Below, piece after piece: positions 27,625 through 35,335 of a stretch of 60,859 nt of DNA (position 1 is the stretch's first letter; each line of letters starts with the position of its first letter). The translations under genes were made by a program, and so were the position numbers. The stretch comes from Caulobacteraceae bacterium (GTDB lineage: Bacteria > Pseudomonadota > Alphaproteobacteria > Caulobacterales > Caulobacteraceae), in assembly GCA_028290905.1 (NCBI GenBank), contig JAQGIW010000065.1, forward strand, positions 1 through 60,859, given 5' to 3'. The notes under the pieces were generated by a model, which worked only from the letters and a program-made list of their open reading frames with translations, was not told the DNA's origin and did not search any database.

Positions 27625-28160
27625 ACTTCGCTTGGCCCGGGCGGCAAGCCTTGGGCGGATTTCGCCCTTGGCCGGTCAAGTCGCATTGGATCGTCGCCGG
27701 CCTCATGCTGGCCGGCGTCACCGCGGCCACGGCCGCGCCCTCCTGCAGCGTCAGCGCCGTCGGGGGCGTCGCCTTCGGCGCCATCGACATCCTCTCGGGT
27801 TCGGCGGTCGACGTGATCGGAGGCTCGATCCAGGTCAACTGCTCGGGCGCCGATGGCGCGGTCCCCTATACGATCGCTCTGGACGCCGGCGCGGGTCCAG
27901 GCGCGAGCGCTTCGGTCCGAAAGATGCAGCTCGCCGGCGATCCCTCGAGCACCCTGGCCTATTCCCTCTATCGGAGCCCCGGCGACCGCAGCGGCGACAC
28001 GGCGTGGGGAACGTCAGGCAGCGCTCTGTCGTCCTCCCTGACTATCCAAGGCGGCAGCGGCGCGAACAGCAGCCCTGTCTATGGCCGCGTGTTCAGCGGT
28101 CAGCGGACGGCCCGCGCCGGCGGCTATTCGGACGTCATCGACATCGCCGTGGCTTACTGA
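27621..28160 (+). CDS. Spore coat U-type pilin, second subunit
   Basis: 179 residues, start overlapping the usher stop as ATGA. A long N-terminal basic stretch precedes the hydrophobic signal segment (cleavage after TAATA). The SCPU domain follows: SCSVSAVGGVAFGAIDILSG, then IQVNCSGADGAVPYTIALD, ending GGYSDVIDIAVAY. Placement after the usher is where the tip subunit lies in Csu-type operons, but the usual tip adhesin has two domains and about twice this length. It may be a minor or single-domain tip pilin. Confidence 0.88.
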   Translation: MNFAWPGRQALGGFRPWPVKSHWIVAGLMLAGVTAATAAPSCSVSAVGGVAFGAIDILSGSAVDVIGGSIQVNCSGADGAVPYTIALDAGAGPGASASVRKMQLAGDPSSTLAYSLYRSPGDRSGDTAWGTSGSALSSSLTIQGGSGANSSPVYGRVFSGQRTARAGGYSDVIDIAVAY

Positions 28161-30304
28161 TGCCTTCCACCGCGCGCATGGCGCCGAACGCCGATGATCC
28201 GAAGGATCCCTCTTACAGGCGTGAACTTCGCAGGTTGGGACAACTTTTCGCGCGCGGTGACTTCGAGGGGCTGCTGAGCGCCGCGGACTGCGTCCTGGCG
28301 CGTTTCCCCGACAGCCCCACGGGCCACCGCGCGCGGGCCGTCGCGCTGCTGCGCGTCGGGCGGCCCGCGGAAGCGGTGGAGACGCTCGCGACGAGCGTCA
28401 TCTCCCAGCGGGACGCCGAAGCGGCCAGCCTTCTCGGTCTCGCCCTGTTTGGGTGCGGAGAACTCGAACGGTCGCTCGAGGCTCTGGCGCGGGCTCGCCG
28501 CATCGACAACCGCTTTGCGCCGGCGTGGGCGAATCTGGGAACGGTTCTGGCGGCCCAGGGGAATCGGGCCGGCGCGGGGCGCGCTTTTCGCCGGGCCCTG
28601 GCTCTCGACCCGATGCTGGCGGACGCTCGTTGCGATTACGGCCGGATGCTTTTCGAGTCCGGCCAGGCGAAGCGCGCGCTGGAGGTCCTCAAACCCGCGT
28701 TCGACCCGAAGGGGCGGCCGCTCGCCCTGCATCTGCTTCTGGCCCGCGTGTGCGCCAGCAGGAGTGATCGGGCCGGTGAACTCGCCGCGGCGAACGCCGC
28801 CGTGGTTGCGGCGCCGCGCTCGGCTGAAGCGCGCCTTGCGCTCGGCGCGGCTCTGCAGGCTTCCGGACATCACGAGGCGTCGCTGGCGCCCTTCCGCCGC
28901 GCGGCGCGTCTCCAGCCCGGTGACGTTCGCGCCGCGGTCGGCGCGGCCGGGGCGCTTCGCAAGCTGGGCCGCATGGGGACGGCTCTGGGGGTCCTGACCC
29001 GGGCTCTGAGGCGCAATCCCGGCTCTCCGATCCTTGAAGGCGCCCGCGCGAACCTGTTGTTCCACCGGAGGGACCTTGCCGGGGCTCTGGCCGCCGCGGG
29101 CCGCGCGCAAGCCGCCGCCCCCGCTGACGCCGGCGTGCACTTTCTCTTGGGCTCGATCCTCCTCTGGGCAAGCCGCGCCGAGGAGGCGCGAGCCGCCTAC
29201 GCCCAGGGACTGGCGCTGAACGGTCGCGACCCCGCCGGCTGGAACGGGCTTGGACTGCTGGATCTTGTGGAAGGCCGCTTTCGCGAAGCGGCGCGCGCCT
29301 TCAACAACGGCCTGAAGGTCCACCCCAATCATCCTGCCTGTCTCTTCAGCCTTGGACTGACGGCGCTCACCCTTGGTGACTGGGTCTCCGGCTGGCCCCT
29401 CTACGAATGGCGCTGGCTGGGGAGCAGCCTTGGCCTCGATCTCGCAAGGCCGAATGTGCCTGGCGTGGCTTGGTGGGCGGGTGAGGCGCTCGAGGGCAAG
29501 AGGCTCCTGGTCCTGGGCGAGCAGGGATTTGGCGACAACTTTCAGTTCGCCCGTCTATTGCAGTTGCTGCCGGAACCCGCCGAGGTCGTCTACGCAGTCG
29601 CGAAACCTCTGCAACGCGTGATGCGGCAGAGCTTCACGGAGCTTCCGTTCCCGGTCGAGGTGATCGAGGTGGCGCAGATCCCCAGGGCTCGGGCCGACGC
29701 CTTCATCACCCTGATGAGCATCCCGGCCCGGGTCGGCCTGACGCAGGAGACCCTGCCGCCCTTTGCGCCTTGGCTTCGGACCGACGCCGTGGAGGTCGAA
29801 GCCTGGCGAGCGCGCCTTCCGTCGGACCGGCCGCGCGTCGGCTTCGTATGGCGAGGCAACCCGGCTCTGGTCAGCGACCACTGGCGCTCGACTGATCTGG
29901 CGGAGTGGAGACCGCTCCTACGCGACAGAGCCGTGACCTGGGTGAGCCTGCAGAAGCTCGAGGGCCGCAGTACCCGCGAAAATCGAATTCTCGAGCGCGA
30001 CGACGTGATCGACCGAACGGAGGAACTCGGAGACTTCGCCGCGACAGCCGCCCTGATCGAGTCGCTCGACCTGGTGATCGCCGTCGACACCTCAGTCGCA
30101 CACCTTGCGGGAGCGCTGGGCAAGCCGGTGTGGCTTCTCAACCGTGCAAACAGCGAATGGCGCTGGGGATGGAAGCAGACGCGCTGCGACTGGTATCCCC
30201 ATATGCGCATATTCAATCAGGACACGCTCGGCGACTGGCGCCCCGTGCTGGCCCGCGTGAACCGCGAACTCGGCGGCTTACTCCGCAGGCCCACCCTGCC
30301 CTGA
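28160..30304 (+). CDS. TPR protein with C-terminal GT9/GT41-like glycosyltransferase domain
   Basis: 714 residues, start sharing one base with the pilin stop (TGATG). Residues about 25-400 are roughly ten tetratricopeptide-type helix pairs (for example FAPAWANLGTVLAAQGNRAG and WNGLGLLDLVEGRFREAARA). Residues about 440-700 resemble TPR-linked glycosyltransferases: LLVLGEQGFGDNFQFARLL, RPRVGFVWRGNP and LVIAVDTSVAHLAGALGKPV, the last being the sugar-nucleotide-site motif of the heptosyltransferase/OGT-like fold. Caulobacter FlmG, a flagellin glycosyltransferase, has the same TPR-GT order. Coupling to the pilus genes suggests pilin or matrix glycosylation; this is an inference. It is cytoplasmic by appearance. 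Confidence 0.82.
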   Translation: MPSTARMAPNADDPKDPSYRRELRRLGQLFARGDFEGLLSAADCVLARFPDSPTGHRARAVALLRVGRPAEAVETLATSVISQRDAEAASLLGLALFGCGELERSLEALARARRIDNRFAPAWANLGTVLAAQGNRAGAGRAFRRALALDPMLADARCDYGRMLFESGQAKRALEVLKPAFDPKGRPLALHLLLARVCASRSDRAGELAAANAAVVAAPRSAEARLALGAALQASGHHEASLAPFRRAARLQPGDVRAAVGAAGALRKLGRMGTALGVLTRALRRNPGSPILEGARANLLFHRRDLAGALAAAGRAQAAAPADAGVHFLLGSILLWASRAEEARAAYAQGLALNGRDPAGWNGLGLLDLVEGRFREAARAFNNGLKVHPNHPACLFSLGLTALTLGDWVSGWPLYEWRWLGSSLGLDLARPNVPGVAWWAGEALEGKRLLVLGEQGFGDNFQFARLLQLLPEPAEVVYAVAKPLQRVMRQSFTELPFPVEVIEVAQIPRARADAFITLMSIPARVGLTQETLPPFAPWLRTDAVEVEAWRARLPSDRPRVGFVWRGNPALVSDHWRSTDLAEWRPLLRDRAVTWVSLQKLEGRSTRENRILERDDVIDRTEELGDFAATAALIESLDLVIAVDTSVAHLAGALGKPVWLLNRANSEWRWGWKQTRCDWYPHMRIFNQDTLGDWRPVLARVNRELGGLLRRPTLP

Positions 30305-30479
30305 ATTGGCGGCTTTGGACTTGGCACGCGGCGCGTCGGGTCGTGGAGGGCCGGCGACACTGCCCGTGTTTGTACGAGATTGAACGCATCAGGGCGTTTC
30401 CGCGATATTCAACGAATGTGCGCCCTCGTGGCCGGGGAAGCGTCGCTTTTTGGTCTGTTTTTCCTCGGAAGACGCTTAA

Positions 30480-31028
30480 GTGAAACCTGCAGCGCATGGA
30501 GAAGGTCGACGGGGCGCGGATCGTTCGAGCGACGATCAGGGCCTGCGTCCCGGCGCCGGGAACGAACCGATGGTTTCGACCCTCCGGCGGCACTACCCCG
30601 CGGTCGCGAAGGACCTGTTGTCACCGCTTCTGAAGCTTTGTCACCTGGTAAACCAAACCTTCGGGGGTGACTTCGAGCAGTACTGGATCTTGGCTGTCAT
30701 AGGGGCGCGATCACTAGAGGATCCGCGCGTCGCCAAAGCAAATATGGATGACCTGGAGAGCGGCTCGATCGCGGAACTGCCTGGCCTTGGCACAAATCTG
30801 AGATCGATTGCAGCCAGCACCGGCATACCTCCTGAAACCGTTCGCCGCAAAGTCGGCTTGCTGCGCAAGAGGGGGTGGGTAAGCCGCAGGGGAAACAACT
30901 TATTCTATACGACCGAAGGATTTGTCGCGATGGCGCTGGTTCGGAACGCCATGCTCATGTTGGCGGCGTCCAATCACCGCATCGTACGCTCCATATCTGG
31001 CGGGCCGTCGGAAATTCAGGGAGGCTAG
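30480..31028 (+). CDS. Winged-helix DNA-binding protein
   Basis: Up to 182 residues from GTG at 30480; ATG at 30570 (MVSTLRRHYP) would give 152 and drops a charged low-complexity lead. The middle holds a helix-turn-helix: SIAASTGIPPETVRRKVGLLRKRGWVSR, followed by a wing-like RGNNLFYTTEGF. A preceding helix DFEQYWILAVIGARSLED resembles small alphaproteobacterial regulators of unassigned role. It lies 175 bases after the pilus/glycosyltransferase operon on the same strand and might regulate it. That is only positional. Confidence 0.7.
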   Translation: MKPAAHGEGRRGADRSSDDQGLRPGAGNEPMVSTLRRHYPAVAKDLLSPLLKLCHLVNQTFGGDFEQYWILAVIGARSLEDPRVAKANMDDLESGSIAELPGLGTNLRSIAASTGIPPETVRRKVGLLRKRGWVSRRGNNLFYTTEGFVAMALVRNAMLMLAASNHRIVRSISGGPSEIQGG

Positions 31029-31100
31029 CCGCTTACCCGCGCGAGGCGGGGGGCGGCTATCATGGTTCGGGCGCGCGGACCGTCTATGCAGGGGGTCGAC

Positions 31101-31910
31101 ATGACCAGAAGCTTCGCTGTCCCCGCGTCGGCCGCCGCCGTGCTCCTCGCCTTGTTCACCGGGGCCTGTACGGGCGCGGCCAATCCCGGCCTGCCAGCCC
31201 CGCCACCGCATCGCGATGGCCAGGTGCTCTGGCATATCGTCCATGACCAATGCGTGCCCGACCAGCAGCAAAGCGGCCGGCCCGCGCCGTGCATAGAGGT
31301 CGCCCTGGGCCAGGGCGTGGAGCGCGGATACGCCGTGCTGAAAGACAAGGACGGCGCTGAACAATATCTGGTGATGCCGACCATCGACGTCACCGGCATA
31401 GAGGACGCGCGCCTCCTGGCGCCGGGCGCGCCGAACTATTTCGCCGACGCCTGGCGCGCGCAGACCTATGTGGACGCCCGGATCGGCAAGACCATGCCGC
31501 GCCAGGACATGGCCGTGTCCGTCAATTCCCCCTATGGGCGGTCGCAGGATCTGCTCCACCTGCACGTGGACTGCCTCACGCCGCGAAGCGTGGCGGCGCT
31601 GACCGCCGATCTACCTCGCATCGGCCGGCGGTGGTCCAGCGCCCGGTTCATATTCGAGGGCCATCCCTATCATGCTATCCGGCTCGACGGTGACACGCCG
31701 ACGGCGGACCCTTTCCGCGTCCTGGCCGACGGCATGCCCGGAGCGGCCAAGGACATGGCCGCCTGGACCCTGGTCCTCGCCGGCGCGACGTTCCCGGGCG
31801 GCAAGCCCGGGTTCGTGCTGCTCGCCGGCCGCGCCGATCCGGCCCACGGCGACTTTGCCTCGGGCGAGGAGTTGCAGGACCACGACTGCGCGATCGCCCA
31901 CGGAAGTTGA
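31101..31910 (+). CDS. cdh: CDP-diacylglycerol pyrophosphatase
   Basis: 269 residues from the ATG at 31101, preceded by GGGGG at five bases. It hydrolyses CDP-diacylglycerol to phosphatidate and CMP at the inner membrane or periplasm. The N-terminus is a signal or lipoprotein-like segment (LLALFTGAC). The HIT-like catalytic motif is LLHLHVDC, and the upstream HIVHDQCVP and SVNSPYGRSQ stretches match the Cdh family. It is the last gene before the tRNA-Val fragment. Confidence 0.88.
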   Translation: MTRSFAVPASAAAVLLALFTGACTGAANPGLPAPPPHRDGQVLWHIVHDQCVPDQQQSGRPAPCIEVALGQGVERGYAVLKDKDGAEQYLVMPTIDVTGIEDARLLAPGAPNYFADAWRAQTYVDARIGKTMPRQDMAVSVNSPYGRSQDLLHLHVDCLTPRSVAALTADLPRIGRRWSSARFIFEGHPYHAIRLDGDTPTADPFRVLADGMPGAAKDMAAWTLVLAGATFPGGKPGFVLLAGRADPAHGDFASGEELQDHDCAIAHGS

Positions 31911-31939
31911 CCGAGAAGGACGGGTAGATCAGGGGAAAA

Positions 31940-32001
31940 TGGTGGACGCGGCTGGGATCGAACCAGCGACCCCTACGATGTCAACGTAGTGCTCTCCCGC
32001 T
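31940..32001 (-). tRNA. tRNA-Val(GAC) 3' fragment (62 nt), probable att site
   Basis: On the minus strand the sequence runs from the D-arm (AGCGGGAGAGC) through the anticodon arm CTACG-TTGACAT-CGTAG (anticodon GAC), variable loop and T-arm (CTGGTTCGATCCCAG) to GCGTCCACCA. The 5' acceptor strand and first D-stem half, expected to read like GGACGCGTAGCTC, are missing: the sequence past 32001 is unrelated. It cannot fold as a working tRNA. A 3' tRNA fragment is what remains at one end of an element that integrated into an intact tRNA-Val gene. Confidence 0.85.
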
Positions 32002-32454
32002 ATGTAGCTGTTATTTCAGCGTTTTGTGTTCCATCCCTATCCGTTTTGTTCACGGTCTGGCAGGTCCATTCCGGGATGTAGACGGGATGTGGACTGTCGC
32101 AATGCGTGTGCCGTGCGCAGTAACTGACGCGGATGCCGCGCCGTCCTCGCTTTGGGCGCCTCCTCCGGGTGCTCTGCGATCGCCGCGCGTCCAGCTTCGG
32201 TGATCATCAGGCAGAGTCAGTGGGGGGCGGCACATTGAGGCTCCGGTTGGGGCGGCAACAAATCGCCTTTGATCTGCAGCGATTCATCTCCGTGCGCGAC
32301 GGCCGCAACGTGCGCCAATCCCACGACGCTGCTTGGGCCGACTATGAGCGCGGGCGCTGGCGCCTGACCTAACCGACCCTCGCCATCACGCCGGGTTTTG
32401 AACACACGGTCGTAGTCAGCGTAGTTGGTTCGGAACTAGCCGGCAGGCAGCAAA
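32002..32454. other. Gene-poor region after the tRNA fragment, 453 bp
   Basis: No intact gene is recognised. It includes a possible protein remnant (32037-32207, minus strand) and the leader of the first STAND regulator. No integrase is visible. The sequence looks less GC-biased and less ordered in codon positions than surrounding DNA, as expected for decayed island-border DNA. Confidence 0.5.
32037..32207 (-). pseudogene. Possible remnant of a DUF3489-like C-terminus
   Basis: From the ATG at 32207 a 56-residue frame begins MITEAGRAAIAEHPEEAP. TEAGRAAI is the usual closing helix of DUF3489-type winged-helix proteins found in phages and islands. An in-frame stop lies four codons upstream of the ATG, so no full protein can be made. 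The similarity is short and the call tentative. Confidence 0.3.
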
Positions 32455-35328
32455 ATGTCTTGTCAGCATTGGCCCCACTCAATGCCGAGGGAACCTGGAT
32501 TGGCGGCGCGAAGCGCGATCTCGTTCGGAGCGTTTCAGCTCTTTCCCGCCGAGCGCCTGCTCAGGCGAGGGGATGACGTCGTCCGGCTTGGTAGCCGGGC
32601 GTTCGACATCCTTGCCGCGCTGGCTGAGCGGCCAGGAGAGCTCGTCGGCAGCAGGGAGTTGATCGACAAGGTTTGGCCCGACGTCTTCGTGGAGGAGGCC
32701 AGCCTTCGCTTCCATATCGTCCAATTGCGCAAGGCGCTGGGCGACGGCGTCCAGGGTGGGCGCTACGTGCTCAATGTGCCGGGTCGAGGCTATATTCTGG
32801 TCGAGCCTGCCACACGCCTGGAGGTGGAGGGGGCGCCAGAGCCGGACCCTGTAACCCGTTCTGCCTATGCCCTGCCCCCCTCATCGGAGCACATGGTCGG
32901 CAGGGACGAGATCGTGCGCGAGCTCAGCGAGAAGCTTCGCTCCGAGCGGTTCGTCACCATCGTCGGCCCCGGCGGGGTCGGAAAGACGACTGTGGCGCTG
33001 TCGATCGCGAACGCGCTCCTGCGCGACTTCGCGGGCGCCGTTTGCTTTGTCGAGCTGAGCTCCGTGGGCGACGCCAGCCTCCTGGCGGCCCTGGTGACCT
33101 CGGCGCTTGGCGTGCCGGTTCAGGCGGAAGACCCCTTGCCTGAACTCATCGCGCATTTGCGCGGCAAGAAAATCCTGCTGGTTCTCGACAATTGCGAGCA
33201 CGTGATCGGCAAAGCGGCCGAAGTCGCCGAGCGACTGTTCGTGGAGTTGGAGCACCTGTCGATTCTGGCGACCAGCCGCGAAGCGCTCCAGGTGGAGGGG
33301 GAGCACATCTTTCGACTGCCCTCGCTCGCCAGCCCGCCCGAACGCGAACCGCTCTCGGCGGCGCACGCTCTCGCCTATCCCGCGGCGCAGCTGTTCGCCA
33401 ACCGTATGGCGAGCGCGGGCGCGATCGGCGCGTTGAGCAACGAGGAAGCCGCGATCGTCGGCAGCATGTGCAGGCAACTTGCCGGCCTGCCCCTGTCCAT
33501 CGAGCTGACGGCGGGTCGCGCCGCCCTGCTCGGCGCCCGTGATACCGCGGCCCTGCTCGACAGCCTGTTCGCGTTGCACTGGCCCGGCCGCAGGACCGCG
33601 CCGCCGCGGCAGCAAACACTCAGCGCGACCCTCGACTGGAGCTACAATCTTCTGTCGAGCGCCGAGCAAGCGGTGTTGCGCCGCCTCTCCGTCTTCTCGA
33701 GCAGTTTCACACTCGATGCCGCCCAGAACGTCGCCCTTTCGGACGATATTACGGACGGGGTCCTTTTCGACGCGATCGACAGCCTGTTTGCGAAGTCTCT
33801 TTTGTCGAACGACAGGTCCGAACCGACAACACGCTATCGATTGCTGGATACAACCCGCACCTACGCGAGGCAGAAACTGGAGGAAGCCGGCGAGCGCGAG
33901 CCGACACGACGACGCCACGCGCTCTACTATCGCGAACTTCTGAGATCCCCCTCTGCCGATGAAATCGAGCCGGATATGCCGACCGCGTCCAATGTGGACT
34001 TGGAGGACATCCGCTCGGCATTGCAGTGGGCGTTCGGGGACGAGGGCGACAAGCTTCTCGGCGCGGATATCGCAGCCTATTCAGCGCCGCTATGGCTGGG
34101 CAGAGCGTTGCTCGCCGAAGGCCGGGCCTGGATGGTCAAGGCTGCGGCGACCATCGATGCCAGCGGCGCCACGAGCCAACAGCAGTTGCGCATACAGATC
34201 GCGTTCGCGAGCACGGAGCTTTTCACGCGTGGCTTTGCCGAAACCACAATCGCTGCCTGGGACGAGACCCTCGAGCGCGCCGCCGCGTTGAATGATGTTC
34301 CGGCGCAGCAGCTTGCTTACCTGGTGCTTTGGGGAGGCGAGATTCGAGCCGCCCAGTATGCCCAGGCCCTCGCGACCGCCGAGAAGAGCGCAGCCCTCGT
34401 AGAAGGGTCGTCGGACCCGGGCTCACAGGCGATGGGCCAATGGATGCTGGGACACTCGAAGCATCACACCGCCCAGTTCGGTGGGGCGCGCGAGCACCTT
34501 GAACGGTACCTGATGATCGATACCGACGCTGCACGCGTCGCGATGCTCAAGGCGACGGGCTACGATCGGCTCATCGACGCGCAAAGCCTCCTCTCGAACA
34601 CGCTGTGGATCATAGGGCGGCCTGAGCAGGCCAGGGCGATGGGCAAGCAGGCGGTCGCAGATGCGCGGTCGCTGGGCTTTGCCATTCCGATTGGCGTCGC
34701 CATGTCGTGGGCGATGCTCAACACTTACCTCTCGGATCCCGACATCGACGTCGTGGAGCATGATGCGGTTGAATTGCTTGAACACGCATCGACGCATTCG
34801 ATCGACAGCGACGCCGGGTTTGCGCTTTGCCTGCTCGGTCTGTCCCAAGCCCGGCGCGACGACTTTGAGGCTGGCGCACGGCTGGTGTCGAAAGGGCTCA
34901 GCAGGCTCGCCAGCGCACGGCTGGAGGCGTTCAGCGTCCTCGTGCTGGCCCATATCTGCGAGGCGGCTCTGCAGGCTGGTCGGATTGACGCCGCGGTCGC
35001 ATGGATGGAACGGCTCACCCGCGAGGACCGCAACCAGGACCACTGGTGCTCCAGCGAGGTGTTGCGGGTGCAAGGCTTGCTCGCACAAGCGCAGGGCGAG
35101 GGGGGCTTTGCAGCCGAGCAGATGTTGAATGGCGTCGCCCTCGCGCGCCGGCAGGGCGCGCTATCGTGGGAGCTTCGTTCCACAATGAGCTTGAGTAGGC
35201 TCTGGGCCCGGCAAGGGAGGACTGAGCAAGCGCTCGAAGCGCTTCTTGCCACCTACGGGCGGTATTCCGAGGGCTTCGGGAGCCGGGACCTCATTGAGGC
35301 GAAGACTCTGATCGAGCAGCTGAGATGA
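32455..35328 (+). CDS. Winged-helix / STAND-ATPase / TPR regulator, copy 1
   Basis: 957 residues. Residues about 22-116 are an OmpR-type DNA-binding winged helix (ISFGAFQLFPAERLLRRGDD, then RYVLNVPGRGYILVEP). Residues about 145-480 are a STAND/NB-ARC-like ATPase: Walker A GPGGVGKTT at 171-179, Walker B KILLVLDNCEHV near 239-250, sensor ILATSREAL, and GLPLSIEL. The remaining 450 residues are helical repeats of TPR type. Such proteins switch on transcription when a ligand releases the ATPase. The next gene is a paralogue eight bases downstream. The signal and targets are unknown. Confidence 0.88.
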   Translation: MSCQHWPHSMPREPGLAARSAISFGAFQLFPAERLLRRGDDVVRLGSRAFDILAALAERPGELVGSRELIDKVWPDVFVEEASLRFHIVQLRKALGDGVQGGRYVLNVPGRGYILVEPATRLEVEGAPEPDPVTRSAYALPPSSEHMVGRDEIVRELSEKLRSERFVTIVGPGGVGKTTVALSIANALLRDFAGAVCFVELSSVGDASLLAALVTSALGVPVQAEDPLPELIAHLRGKKILLVLDNCEHVIGKAAEVAERLFVELEHLSILATSREALQVEGEHIFRLPSLASPPEREPLSAAHALAYPAAQLFANRMASAGAIGALSNEEAAIVGSMCRQLAGLPLSIELTAGRAALLGARDTAALLDSLFALHWPGRRTAPPRQQTLSATLDWSYNLLSSAEQAVLRRLSVFSSSFTLDAAQNVALSDDITDGVLFDAIDSLFAKSLLSNDRSEPTTRYRLLDTTRTYARQKLEEAGEREPTRRRHALYYRELLRSPSADEIEPDMPTASNVDLEDIRSALQWAFGDEGDKLLGADIAAYSAPLWLGRALLAEGRAWMVKAAATIDASGATSQQQLRIQIAFASTELFTRGFAETTIAAWDETLERAAALNDVPAQQLAYLVLWGGEIRAAQYAQALATAEKSAALVEGSSDPGSQAMGQWMLGHSKHHTAQFGGAREHLERYLMIDTDAARVAMLKATGYDRLIDAQSLLSNTLWIIGRPEQARAMGKQAVADARSLGFAIPIGVAMSWAMLNTYLSDPDIDVVEHDAVELLEHASTHSIDSDAGFALCLLGLSQARRDDFEAGARLVSKGLSRLASARLEAFSVLVLAHICEAALQAGRIDAAVAWMERLTREDRNQDHWCSSEVLRVQGLLAQAQGEGGFAAEQMLNGVALARRQGALSWELRSTMSLSRLWARQGRTEQALEALLATYGRYSEGFGSRDLIEAKTLIEQLR

Positions 35329-35335
35329 CACCGAT

